Source: a virus
Length of the DNA: 44,945 nucleotides
IMG/VR virus record: IMGVR_UViG_3300020215_000018
Span: 1-44,945 of that record
Strand: one strand, 5' to 3'
This document shows, piece by piece, positions 36,778 to 44,945 of the stretch. The notes below the pieces were generated by a model that had not been told where the DNA came from, did no database searches, and saw only the letters and a program-made list of their open reading frames with translations. The translations under genes were made by a program, and so were the position numbers. Positions within the stretch are counted from its first letter, which is position 1; every line of letters begins with the position of its first letter.

Positions 36778-39700
36778 ATGAGCGCCTTCACGCCCGACAC
36801 CCTCCCCAGCCGCGAGAAGTTCGAGGCGACGCTGGCCGGCGCGGGCCTGCCGGCCGCGGAGGTCCAGCGGCTCCGCCGGAAGTTCTACAAGGAGGTCGTG
36901 CAGCCGACCATCCGGCCGATGACCGTCGCCCAGCGCGAGCGCCACCTGGCCGCCTGGAACAAGACGCCGACGGCGCCACCCCCCGTGGCGTCGGCCAACG
37001 GTCCGCTGGCCGACGCCTACATCGGCATGGCCCGCCAGGTAGCCGACGAGGGCCTGGCCGGGGGCATCCGCCGCAACGCCATGCAGGCGGCCCGCCGCGG
37101 CGCCTTGACCGCGGCCGAAAGCCTGGGCGTCATCCGACGCGAGCCCGAGGCGGCGCGCGAGCGCATCATACACGGGCCGAACAACGACCGCTGGTTGGAG
37201 GCACCGGGAGGCTACGGCGAGGACGTGGAGAGCGTCCCCTATGCCCTGGGCTCGGGCGTGGGCATGGTCGCGGAGCCGACGAACCTCTTGCCCATCGGGG
37301 CCATCAAGGCCGGCCCGCAGATGGCGAAGAACGTCATCCGCGGCGCGGCCACGGTGGGCGGCGTCAACGCCGCGATGGCCGGGAGCCAGTCCGTCCTGGC
37401 CGACACGGCCGATGGTCGGGCCATCGACTGGGAGCGGGCCAAAGAGAGCGCCGCGTGGGGCGCGGCCCTCGGCGCCCCGCTGGGCGGCGTGATGGGCGCG
37501 GTCGCCCCGCGCTCGCCGGTGATGCAGGCGGCCGGGCGGGCCGAGCGGCCGGTCGCGCCGGAAGAACTTCCCGACGAGGTGGTCATCCCGCGCGACCCCG
37601 GGCCGGCACTTGCCGGGCCGGCGATGGCGCCGGCGGCGGTCGCGGCGGGCAAGCCCAAGCCGGTGGCGCCCGCGGCGGCGCCGGGGCTCGCGGGCGAGGG
37701 GCCGGCGATGGTCGCTGGCAACGGCTGGGTGCCGCGGGCCGTGGGCCCCGATGTCGCACCTCGTGGTCTACCCGACACACTCGAGCAGCTGCGCGCCGAC
37801 GACCTCGCCGTGCACAACGCCAACGTCGGCGTCGCCGCGGCCCAGAAGCGCGCGGCCCTGCAGGCGGCAATGTCGCGGCACCGCTTCGCCGCCAACCGCA
37901 CGATGGGCGTCGACCCGAACAGCCTCGCCGACCCCGCGGCCTACGACTACTTCGGCCCCTACGAGCGTCCTGCCGGGCAGGAGCCCGTGCGCGGGCAATC
38001 GGCCGGCCAGCCCCAGCCCACGCGCCCGTCGATCGGGAGCGTGCAGCGCGCGGAGATGGCCGAAGCCTGGCAGCAGCGCGCGGAGGAAGGCGCGGCGTGG
38101 GCCGAGCACGAAGCCGTGTCCCCCGCGGGGCGTCGTCCCTACGTGGAGGTCGCCCCGGGCCTGATGGCCCCAGAAGGCGCACGGCCGCCCGTTGACGTGG
38201 CCGGCGTGCCCGCCCCGCCGCGCCGGGCGGCGCTGCAGCCTCGCATCGTGAACGAGGAGATGGACGCCTGGCAGCAGCAAGAGGCCTGGCAGGAGCACGA
38301 GGCGGCGGCGCTGCCCGCCCAAGATGGTCCGGACGCGCCGACCTTCATCGAGGGTGAGGGCGGGCAACTGGGCTTCGGCGATATGCTGCGAGAGCAGGCC
38401 CGGCAGTTACACGCTCACGCCGACGCACTCAAGGCCAAGCGCCAGGAGAAGAGGGCCCAGGGTATCACCGAGCGCCACGGCGGGCCGATCTCCGACGAGG
38501 TTCTGGAGATTGCCATGGCGCGCGGCTTGGCCCATGTGCTCGACGGCGTAGCTGACCTTGGTGAATTCACGGCTCGCCTGACGCAGGAGTTCGGCGAGGA
38601 GATCGAGCATCACGCGCGGCGTCTCTGGAACGAGGCACGCGGGCAGGCGGGCAGGATGCGCTCTATGCCCAGAGCGCGTGGCGGCCCACAACCCCCGCAG
38701 CGCATCGCCAGCATCCCCGTGCGGAGCCAGGGGCCGGCAAGCGGCGTCGGCGACTACGCCCGCCGGGTTCTCGCCGACCAGCACCAGGCGAGGCAGTACG
38801 AGTTCGGCGTCGCACCTGAGCGTGCCGTGCAAGCATTCAAGGATGCGCATGGCATCGATATCACGGGGGCCAAGCTCGTGATCGACGACTCCGGGGTCAT
38901 GCACGCTCGCAATCGCCACGGCCGAGGCTCTGGCGACGAGATGCCGGTCGGCCCCGAGGACTTCGACCACGTTGACCGCGCCATCCGCGAAGGCGAGATT
39001 CGCACGATCAACCCGAACAACGGCCAGTTGATGCGCAGCGATCGCGGCTTGCCCGGCGCAGAATTCTGGCTGCGCGTGAACGGCCACTTCATCGTGGCGG
39101 TCGTCCACCGGGCGCGAAAGGGTGACCTGGCGGTCCAAACCGTCTACAAGCTACCCGCGGGAAGGAGGTTGGGCGCGGCCGAGCATGGGGGCCTGATGCC
39201 GCCCGAAGGCAACCCGAGGCCTTACGTCCAAGACCGCGCCGAATCGGCCGCGCCCAATTCCACGGTATCACAGTCGCGCGACGGATCCAAGCCCCCCGGG
39301 GCCTTCGGCCATCTGCGAAACCTCCTGACCAGCGTCGAAGGATCGGCCACCGTCGAGGGCGCGGTGCTCGCCCCGGTGGCCCCCGCCGTCGCGGCCGCAG
39401 GCGCCGCCGTCCGCGGGGCCAAGGCCGTAGCTGCCGCCGCCCGGCCGCTGGCCCTCTTCCCCGAGCGCGCCGTCGCGGCCGCGGGTAAGACCGTCGGCAC
39501 GCACACGGCCAAGGGCGAGTTCAAGGCCGGCGAGGTCGCCGCCGGCTGGTACGACCGCGTCGTCCAGCCCCTGCTCAAGCCGCTCAAGGGCGAGGTCCCG
39601 GGCAACGACTACCAGGCGCTCAAGGACAAGGCCAACAACCGCTCGCGGAACCTACGTAAGGAGGGCGAGAAGATCGCCCGCGACATGGTCAACGGCATGA

Positions 39701-41769
39701 CCAACGAGGAGCTGGTCGACGCCTACCGCATCCTCAACGACCCGGCGCTCGCCGGCTCCGAGATGGGCCGCAAGCTGGAACCGCTACGCGATCGCATCAC
39801 CCAGCTGTCGCGCGAGCGCCTGGCCGTCGGCTCGCTGAACCTGACCCAGTTCGAGGCGCACGAGGGCAAGTACGTCCGCCGGCTCTACAACGACTTCCTC
39901 GACCAGAACCCGTCCTTCGCGCGCATCTGGGGTCGCAAGGTCCAGGGCTCCAAGAGCCGTGGCGTGAAGCGGACGATGGGCGCCGCGCACTTCGAGAAGC
40001 TGGACCGTCCCTGGGAGATGGTCGGGCGCGAGGGCGACCGCGTCATCATCGACGACGGCGCGGGCAACCGCATGAGCGTCCCCGAGAAGAGGCTGGGCGA
40101 GTACGAGGCCACGACGTGGAAGAAGCTGCGCACCCTGCCCGACGGGCGCGTGGAAGCCTGGCGCGACTGGACGCCGCGCGAACGCGAGGAGATGCACGGC
40201 GGCGAGAACACGAACGCGGCCATCGCCGTGGAAGCCACCTTTAAGCAGTTCGCCAAGGAGCTTGCCAACGGCGAGATGCTGCGCGACATCGCCCGCGACC
40301 CGGCGATGGCCGTGAAGGTCAAGCCCGGCGAGCAGCCGCCGGAGGGCTGGAAGCTCATCGACGGCGGCCGCAACGCCAGCGGCCTGCCGCTCTGGGGCAA
40401 GCTCGACGGCCACCACGTTCGGCCCGACGTGTACGCCGACCTCACCTTCGCCAACAAGCTGATGAACGACAAGGGGCCCTGGCGCAAGATCATGCGGGGC
40501 TGGAAGCTCGCCAAGACGGCCTACAACCCGGCGAGCCACATGATGAACTTCCTGCAGAACAGCGCGACGCTGGAGATGAACAACGGCAGCATGCTCGACC
40601 TTCCCGAAGCCGTGCGCATCTTCCAGGAGCAGGGGGCCCGCTTCGACGAGCTCGCGGAGCTGGGCCTCTTCCAGGACCGTCGGTTGGCCGTCGACCTGGC
40701 CTCGCACCTGCCGACGACATCGGTCGTGGCCTCGCCGACGGGGTTCATCAAGCGGACGCTCGCCGGCATGGCGAAGTTCCACGAAGGCGTGGTCGACACC
40801 TACCAGGCGCCCGACGATTGGTTCCGCGCGGCCCTGGTCATCGGCCTCGAGCGCGAGGGGTTCACGACGGCCGAGGCGGTGTCGATCGCCCGGCAGCGCA
40901 TGTTCCACGCCAACTACAACACCGACCTGACGGACAAGCTGGCGAACTCCTTCATCCCCTTCATCCGGGTCTTCGTCTGGAGCGCGGACGAGGTGCCCAA
41001 GATGGTGCTGCGCCACCCGCTCAAGTTCGCCAAGCTCGTCGGCCTTAAGTGGCTCTGGGACCGCTTCGCGGAGGCGCAGACCGGCCAGACGCAGGAGGAG
41101 ACGGACGCGCGCAAGCACCTGGCGCCGGAGTACCAGCAGGCGCCCCTGGGCATCACCCAGGTCCCCTGGCGCGACTCGATGGGCCAACCGCTGCACGCGG
41201 ACACGTCGGGGATGCTGCCGTGGGAGCCGCTGGCCCCCAACACCAGTGCCACGCTGCCGATGGTCCCCAAGGGGCTGCAGCCCGGCGGGCCCGTGGTGAA
41301 CGCCATCGAGGCGTACATGAACCACGACCTGCGCACGGGCCGCGAGATCCGCAACCCCGAGACGCCGCTGGGCGAGCAGGCCCGCGCCGTGGGCCGCTAC
41401 GCCTGGGACGCCACGATGCCCGGGGGCTTCAACGCCGCCAGCAAGGTGGCCGACGCCTATGCCGGCCTGCCCGACCGCCAGGGCCGGCGGTACGACGTGG
41501 GTACCGCGGCGCTGAACTTCGCCGGCACGCACATCCAGCCGACGCCGGCGGATGCCTACGCCCGCAAGATGCGGGGCTTCCAGGCGCGCATCAAGGAGGC
41601 GGAGCGCATCCAGCGCGAGATCGCGCGCGACCCGCGCCTCGGCGAGGCCGACCGCGCGGAGAAGTTAGAGGCCCAGACCGAGGTTATCCGGGACCTGGCC
41701 GAGGAGATCCTGGCCTTCCAAGAGCGCGTGAAGCCCGCGCTCGCCACGCCCGGCTTGAGGATGGAGTAG
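36778..41769 (+). CDS. Giant ejection protein with PBECR-like nuclease domain
   Basis: 1,663 residues. Residues 1-70: helical start. 150-330: Ala/Gly-rich hydrophobic stretches (possible membrane segments). 330-650: charged, Ala/Gln-rich linkers. About 690-795: a domain with LVIDDSGVMHARNRHG (I702-G715), DFDHVDRAI, FIVAVVHRARKG and LAVQTVYKLPAG; this matches phage-Barnase-EndoU-ColicinE5/RelE-like (PBECR) nucleases, with H709, R711, R713, H714 as likely active residues. About 940-1663: large helical part with WDWTPRE-like AWRDWTPREREEMHGGENTN, KLAKTAYNPASHMMNFLQNS, resembling large polyvalent virion proteins. The DNA around 38430-39300 is less GC-biased than the flanks, suggesting insertion of the nuclease module. 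Confidence 0.75.
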   Translation: MSAFTPDTLPSREKFEATLAGAGLPAAEVQRLRRKFYKEVVQPTIRPMTVAQRERHLAAWNKTPTAPPPVASANGPLADAYIGMARQVADEGLAGGIRRNAMQAARRGALTAAESLGVIRREPEAARERIIHGPNNDRWLEAPGGYGEDVESVPYALGSGVGMVAEPTNLLPIGAIKAGPQMAKNVIRGAATVGGVNAAMAGSQSVLADTADGRAIDWERAKESAAWGAALGAPLGGVMGAVAPRSPVMQAAGRAERPVAPEELPDEVVIPRDPGPALAGPAMAPAAVAAGKPKPVAPAAAPGLAGEGPAMVAGNGWVPRAVGPDVAPRGLPDTLEQLRADDLAVHNANVGVAAAQKRAALQAAMSRHRFAANRTMGVDPNSLADPAAYDYFGPYERPAGQEPVRGQSAGQPQPTRPSIGSVQRAEMAEAWQQRAEEGAAWAEHEAVSPAGRRPYVEVAPGLMAPEGARPPVDVAGVPAPPRRAALQPRIVNEEMDAWQQQEAWQEHEAAALPAQDGPDAPTFIEGEGGQLGFGDMLREQARQLHAHADALKAKRQEKRAQGITERHGGPISDEVLEIAMARGLAHVLDGVADLGEFTARLTQEFGEEIEHHARRLWNEARGQAGRMRSMPRARGGPQPPQRIASIPVRSQGPASGVGDYARRVLADQHQARQYEFGVAPERAVQAFKDAHGIDITGAKLVIDDSGVMHARNRHGRGSGDEMPVGPEDFDHVDRAIREGEIRTINPNNGQLMRSDRGLPGAEFWLRVNGHFIVAVVHRARKGDLAVQTVYKLPAGRRLGAAEHGGLMPPEGNPRPYVQDRAESAAPNSTVSQSRDGSKPPGAFGHLRNLLTSVEGSATVEGAVLAPVAPAVAAAGAAVRGAKAVAAAARPLALFPERAVAAAGKTVGTHTAKGEFKAGEVAAGWYDRVVQPLLKPLKGEVPGNDYQALKDKANNRSRNLRKEGEKIARDMVNGMTNEELVDAYRILNDPALAGSEMGRKLEPLRDRITQLSRERLAVGSLNLTQFEAHEGKYVRRLYNDFLDQNPSFARIWGRKVQGSKSRGVKRTMGAAHFEKLDRPWEMVGREGDRVIIDDGAGNRMSVPEKRLGEYEATTWKKLRTLPDGRVEAWRDWTPREREEMHGGENTNAAIAVEATFKQFAKELANGEMLRDIARDPAMAVKVKPGEQPPEGWKLIDGGRNASGLPLWGKLDGHHVRPDVYADLTFANKLMNDKGPWRKIMRGWKLAKTAYNPASHMMNFLQNSATLEMNNGSMLDLPEAVRIFQEQGARFDELAELGLFQDRRLAVDLASHLPTTSVVASPTGFIKRTLAGMAKFHEGVVDTYQAPDDWFRAALVIGLEREGFTTAEAVSIARQRMFHANYNTDLTDKLANSFIPFIRVFVWSADEVPKMVLRHPLKFAKLVGLKWLWDRFAEAQTGQTQEETDARKHLAPEYQQAPLGITQVPWRDSMGQPLHADTSGMLPWEPLAPNTSATLPMVPKGLQPGGPVVNAIEAYMNHDLRTGREIRNPETPLGEQARAVGRYAWDATMPGGFNAASKVADAYAGLPDRQGRRYDVGTAALNFAGTHIQPTPADAYARKMRGFQARIKEAERIQREIARDPRLGEADRAEKLEAQTEVIRDLAEEILAFQERVKPALATPGLRME

Positions 41770-41773
41770 CCCC

Positions 41774-44700
41774 ATGCCCACCTACTACACCACCATCTCC
41801 GTCACGTCGGCCGACCTCCCGGGCAGCGCCGCCGCGGGCACCATCTACGCCAAGCTCGCCACGCGCCTGGTGATGCCCGACGATTCGATCGTCCACGCCC
41901 AGACCTACAGCTGGGCGCTCACCGCCGGCGCGGCGACGATGATCCTGCCCTCCACGGACGCCACGACCCCCCGTAACGTCCCCTTCGTCATCTCCTTCCT
42001 CGACAGCGACACGGGCAAGACGACCGTGCTCGGCACCATCCTCCCCCTGACCGGCGCGGCCACGGTCACCCTGGGCTCGCTGCTCGAGGCGGGCATCACC
42101 ACGACCATAGACGCGCGCACGGTGGAGGTGGACGCGGGCGGCATCGTGCTCGTGCCCTCGACGGACTTCCTCGCGCGGATGGACGCGCCGGACGGGATGC
42201 GCGTGCTGGTGGAAGGGACGGGCATCTACCGCTACGACGAGCCCAGCACGGCCACGGCCAACGGCATCACGGTCATCGACTCCACCGCGGGCACGGGCAA
42301 CTGGGTGCTGGAGATCCCGGGCGTCGACGGCGGGATGACGGTCGTCAACGTCAAGAGCTACGGCGCCCGCGGCAACGCGACCGGCGCGACCGGCGTGGGC
42401 GCGGACGATACGGCGGCCATCCAGCGGGCCCTGGACGCCCTGGCCCTCACCGGCGGCACGCTCTACTTCCCGCCGGGCATCTACCGTACGACCGCGGACC
42501 TCGTCTGGCCGGGCCGCCACATCCACATCATGGGCGCGGGCAAGGTCAACACACAGACGAGCATCCCCAGCCCGCTCCCCACGGGCTGCTCGGTCATCTA
42601 CGCCGACCACACGGGGTCTTGCATCCGCGTGCCGATGTCCACGCCCCACCGCGGGGGCGGCAGCATGCGCAACATGTCGCTCATCGGGCGGGGCGGCAGC
42701 ACCACCGCCCGCGGCTGGGGCTGGGACTGCAACACCTCGGCCTATTCCGACTGGCTGTTCGACCAGGTGAGCATCGCCGGCTTCACCGTCGGCATCGAGG
42801 CTTACTCGACCATCAACGTCACGGTTTCGGGCGGCGATCAAATCCCCACCGTGCGCGTCCTGTCGAGCCACATCCAGCAGAACAAGTGGGCCATCAAGAG
42901 CTCCACCGACCTCGGCGGCGACAAGATGCGCTTCAACGGCCTGTTCGTCCACGACTGCCAGATCACCCAGAACGGCAACGCATCGGGCGAGGGCGCCATC
43001 GATGTCGAGGGGACCGACATCACCATTCAGTCGTGCGTCCTCGAAGGCCAGTACAACGCCGTGCGCATCGGAAACACCGACGGCTTCGTGGTCAAGGGGA
43101 ACTACTTCGAGGCGAACACGGGCGATTACTGCATCCTGCTCTCGGCGAGTTCCGGCGGCGAAATCGGCCCCAACTACTACCTCAACATCACGAGCGTGTT
43201 CCGCGTGCTCAGCGACGCCAGCACCAACGTCGTTAGCCACGAGCCCTTGTACACCCGCCTGTCCAACTTCCCCACGGAGCTGTGCCGCCATCCCAAGGGA
43301 GGTACGTCTCTCCCGCCCAATGCCCAGGACTACAGCGGCGGCACGCGCGTCTACTCGCGCATCGACAAGCCGGTGCCGGCCCACCGAGCACGGCCGTCGC
43401 GCCTGACGAGCGCCAAGACGGTCATGTCGCTCACGAGCGGCACGATCGCCGACATCAGCCCGACCACCGGCAAGCGTGAGTTGTTCAGCCAGTACACGAC
43501 CTCCGGCGTGGGGGCGGCGACCCGAACCTACACCCTGCCGGCGGGCGTGGCGTTGGGTTGGGGCACGGGACGGACGTACACCGCCGGCCAGTACGTCAAG
43601 AACACCACCAACGTGGCCGCCTGGTCGTCGGGCTCGACCTACACCGTGGGCGCGACCATCCGCACCCTCGACGGCGGCGTGTTCCGCATGTACACCTGCG
43701 CGGTCGCGGGCGCCGGCACCTCGACCACGAAGCCGACGCACACCGATGCCGCGGGCACGCCGGGTGCGGACGGCTACACCTGGAACTACATCCAGCACCG
43801 GGTCTACTCGCTGACCTCGGCCGGCGCGGGCGCCTCCACCGTGATGCCGACGCACGCCAACGCCGGGGGCGTGCTCGAGTCCGACGGCTACACCTGGGCC
43901 TACGTCGAGGACTCGACCAACCACTCCACGACCTACATCTGTTGCTCGTGGATGTTCCGGCGGGTGTCGGCGACCGACGAGGGCCCGACGCTCAACATGT
44001 ACGTCAACGGGTCGGGGTCGTCGTCGCTGGGTAGCTCCCAGCTCAACTTCAACCGCATCAGCAACCAGGGCGAATGGGTCATCGTGACCGGCGCGATCAA
44101 GCCGCCGACCGCCAGCACGACCACGCCGACCACGCTCCAGCTCGACATGTACCCCTGGGGCGTCAATCCCGCGGCGGGCCTCGTGGCCGACTACCGCCGG
44201 CCGGTCGTGTGGCTCGCCGACGACATCAACGACGTGACGCCCTACGTGCCCGACGAGTCCGCCCGGAACAACGCGGCGCCGACGGTGGGCACCTGGGAGC
44301 AGGGTGACGTGTTCTGGAATAGCGCCCCGGTCGCCGGCAGCGCGCCACCCTTTTGGGTCTGCGTGGCGGCCGGCACCCCGGGCACCTGGGTACCCGCGGA
44401 CATCGTGCAACTCGCCGGGACCAACACCTGGTCGGGGGTTAACTCCTGGACGGCCGCGGGTTGCCTGTTCGGGGCGTCGGCTTCCGGCCTGACGGGATTC
44501 GTCCACACCGAGGTCAACGGCACGAGCGCGTCCACGGGTTCGGCCACCGTCCGCGCCGGCTTCGCCGGGGTGATGAGCGGGAACCCGGCCAGCAATAGCA
44601 TCGGGCTATTCACCGGCATCTACGGGGCTGGCGTGCTAACGACGGCGGTCAACCTCACGTCTACCGTCGGCTTGGCGGGCGGACGTTTCGCGCCCGTAAA

Positions 44701-44945
44701 TCAAGCTGCTGGGACCATCACCGGCGCGGCGTCCGTCGTTTGCAACGCCATCACCAACAGCGGCGGTGGCGTCATCACGAACGCTTACGGCGCCTACATC
44801 GCCGCTCGTGGCGTCGGCACCAACCGCTACGGCGTCTACGTCGAGACCGACAAGTCCTACTTCGGTGGCGATGTCAATACCGACGGCAACGTGGTCGCGC
44901 AGGCGGCCGGTAAGGGCTTGCAGATCAAGGAGGGCAGCAACGCCC
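41774..44945 (+). CDS. Tail spike with pectate-lyase-type beta-helix (continues at 1-360)
   Basis: 1,057 residues here plus the rest after the join (1,134 in all). N-terminal 190 residues: head-binding region (ITTTIDARTVEVDAGGIVLV). Residues about 190-235 have VNVKSYGARGNATG, DDTAAIQRALDALALTGGTL, YFPPGIYRTT, the signature of pectate-lyase-3 superfamily spikes; the beta-helix runs to about 500 (IQSCVLEGQYNAVRIGNTDG). Two repeats of the form GxSTxxPTHxxxxGxxxxDGYTW lie at about 640-672 and 677-715, carbohydrate-binding-like. The trimer-tip module is in 1-360. It probably binds or cuts surface polysaccharide. Confidence 0.9.
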   Translation, partial: MPTYYTTISVTSADLPGSAAAGTIYAKLATRLVMPDDSIVHAQTYSWALTAGAATMILPSTDATTPRNVPFVISFLDSDTGKTTVLGTILPLTGAATVTLGSLLEAGITTTIDARTVEVDAGGIVLVPSTDFLARMDAPDGMRVLVEGTGIYRYDEPSTATANGITVIDSTAGTGNWVLEIPGVDGGMTVVNVKSYGARGNATGATGVGADDTAAIQRALDALALTGGTLYFPPGIYRTTADLVWPGRHIHIMGAGKVNTQTSIPSPLPTGCSVIYADHTGSCIRVPMSTPHRGGGSMRNMSLIGRGGSTTARGWGWDCNTSAYSDWLFDQVSIAGFTVGIEAYSTINVTVSGGDQIPTVRVLSSHIQQNKWAIKSSTDLGGDKMRFNGLFVHDCQITQNGNASGEGAIDVEGTDITIQSCVLEGQYNAVRIGNTDGFVVKGNYFEANTGDYCILLSASSGGEIGPNYYLNITSVFRVLSDASTNVVSHEPLYTRLSNFPTELCRHPKGGTSLPPNAQDYSGGTRVYSRIDKPVPAHRARPSRLTSAKTVMSLTSGTIADISPTTGKRELFSQYTTSGVGAATRTYTLPAGVALGWGTGRTYTAGQYVKNTTNVAAWSSGSTYTVGATIRTLDGGVFRMYTCAVAGAGTSTTKPTHTDAAGTPGADGYTWNYIQHRVYSLTSAGAGASTVMPTHANAGGVLESDGYTWAYVEDSTNHSTTYICCSWMFRRVSATDEGPTLNMYVNGSGSSSLGSSQLNFNRISNQGEWVIVTGAIKPPTASTTTPTTLQLDMYPWGVNPAAGLVADYRRPVVWLADDINDVTPYVPDESARNNAAPTVGTWEQGDVFWNSAPVAGSAPPFWVCVAAGTPGTWVPADIVQLAGTNTWSGVNSWTAAGCLFGASASGLTGFVHTEVNGTSASTGSATVRAGFAGVMSGNPASNSIGLFTGIYGAGVLTTAVNLTSTVGLAGGRFAPVNQAAGTITGAASVVCNAITNSGGGVITNAYGAYIAARGVGTNRYGVYVETDKSYFGGDVNTDGNVVAQAAGKGLQIKEGSNA
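44819..44945. repeat. Terminal direct repeat, right copy (contig overlap)
   Basis: Exact copy of bases 1-127. Joining 44818 to base 1 gives a circle of 44,818 bp and a continuous tail-spike gene. Confidence 0.95.

Noticed and set aside
41684-44506. 940-residue minus-strand frame
   Set aside because: Antisense shadow of the tail spike: Arg/His/Gly/Val-rich with no domain, while the plus strand encodes clear pectate-lyase motifs.

Overview
The window is a complete circular genome of a temperate, podovirus-like tailed phage. The first 127 bases are repeated exactly as the last 127 (1-127 = 44819-44945), so the contig closes on itself at 44,818 bp. The tail-spike gene crosses the junction: it starts at 41774 and ends at 360, giving 1,134 codons. 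Coding is dense, codon third positions are almost all G or C, and Shine-Dalgarno sites of the AAGGAGG type are common. The virion genes resemble those of P22-like podoviruses: a P22-type portal, an N4-gp56/DUF4043-type capsid, a gp10-like stabilisation protein and three ejection-type proteins. Together with Sec signal peptides on accessory proteins this suggests a GC-rich Gram-negative host, probably a proteobacterium. The host cannot be named from the sequence.

Layout. (1) 41774-end and 1-3525: tail spike, three small proteins with signal peptides (two are tandem paralogues with a tail-fibre-like fold), a transglutaminase-like cysteine hydrolase, then a lysis cassette (XhlA-like membrane protein, M15 endolysin, holin candidate, 21-residue membrane peptide). 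(2) 3526-4207: about 680 bp without a gene. It holds several perfect dyads, a 50-bp attP-like inverted repeat, and a leftward promoter and terminator bracketing about 230 nt of structured, apparently noncoding RNA. (3) 4208-8047, mostly minus strand: lysogeny module with a large serine integrase, three small accessory genes (one AT-rich and adhesin E-like), a degenerate ImmA-like protein and an HTH repressor. (4) 8083-8127: operator/promoter region with two 16-bp palindromes 21 bp apart. (5) 8141-19838, plus strand: early genes, including a Cro-like and a LexA-like regulator, an OB-type candidate, a replication initiator with iteron-like repeats inside it, DnaB-type helicase, an XF1762-DNA methylase fusion, a RuvC-like resolvase and many small zinc-ribbon proteins. 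Three genes near 17.6-18.4 kb share hairpin leaders. (6) 20007-41769: packaging and virion genes.

How it works together. The repressor at 7511-8047 is expected to bind the paired palindromes and silence the rightward early promoter, while the serine integrase inserts the circular genome, possibly at the 4144-4193 dyad. After induction, the Cro-like protein and early operon run replication and recombination. A late regulator candidate at 19335-19838 sits just before the packaging and structural genes. On infection the ejection proteins would deliver a peptidoglycan peptidase-like domain and a PBECR-like nuclease domain into the cell. The tail spike carries a pectate-lyase-type beta-helix for binding or cutting surface glycans.

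Limits: all functions are read from sequence motifs and gene order; no database search was run. Several small genes are supported only by start/stop coupling and Shine-Dalgarno sites.
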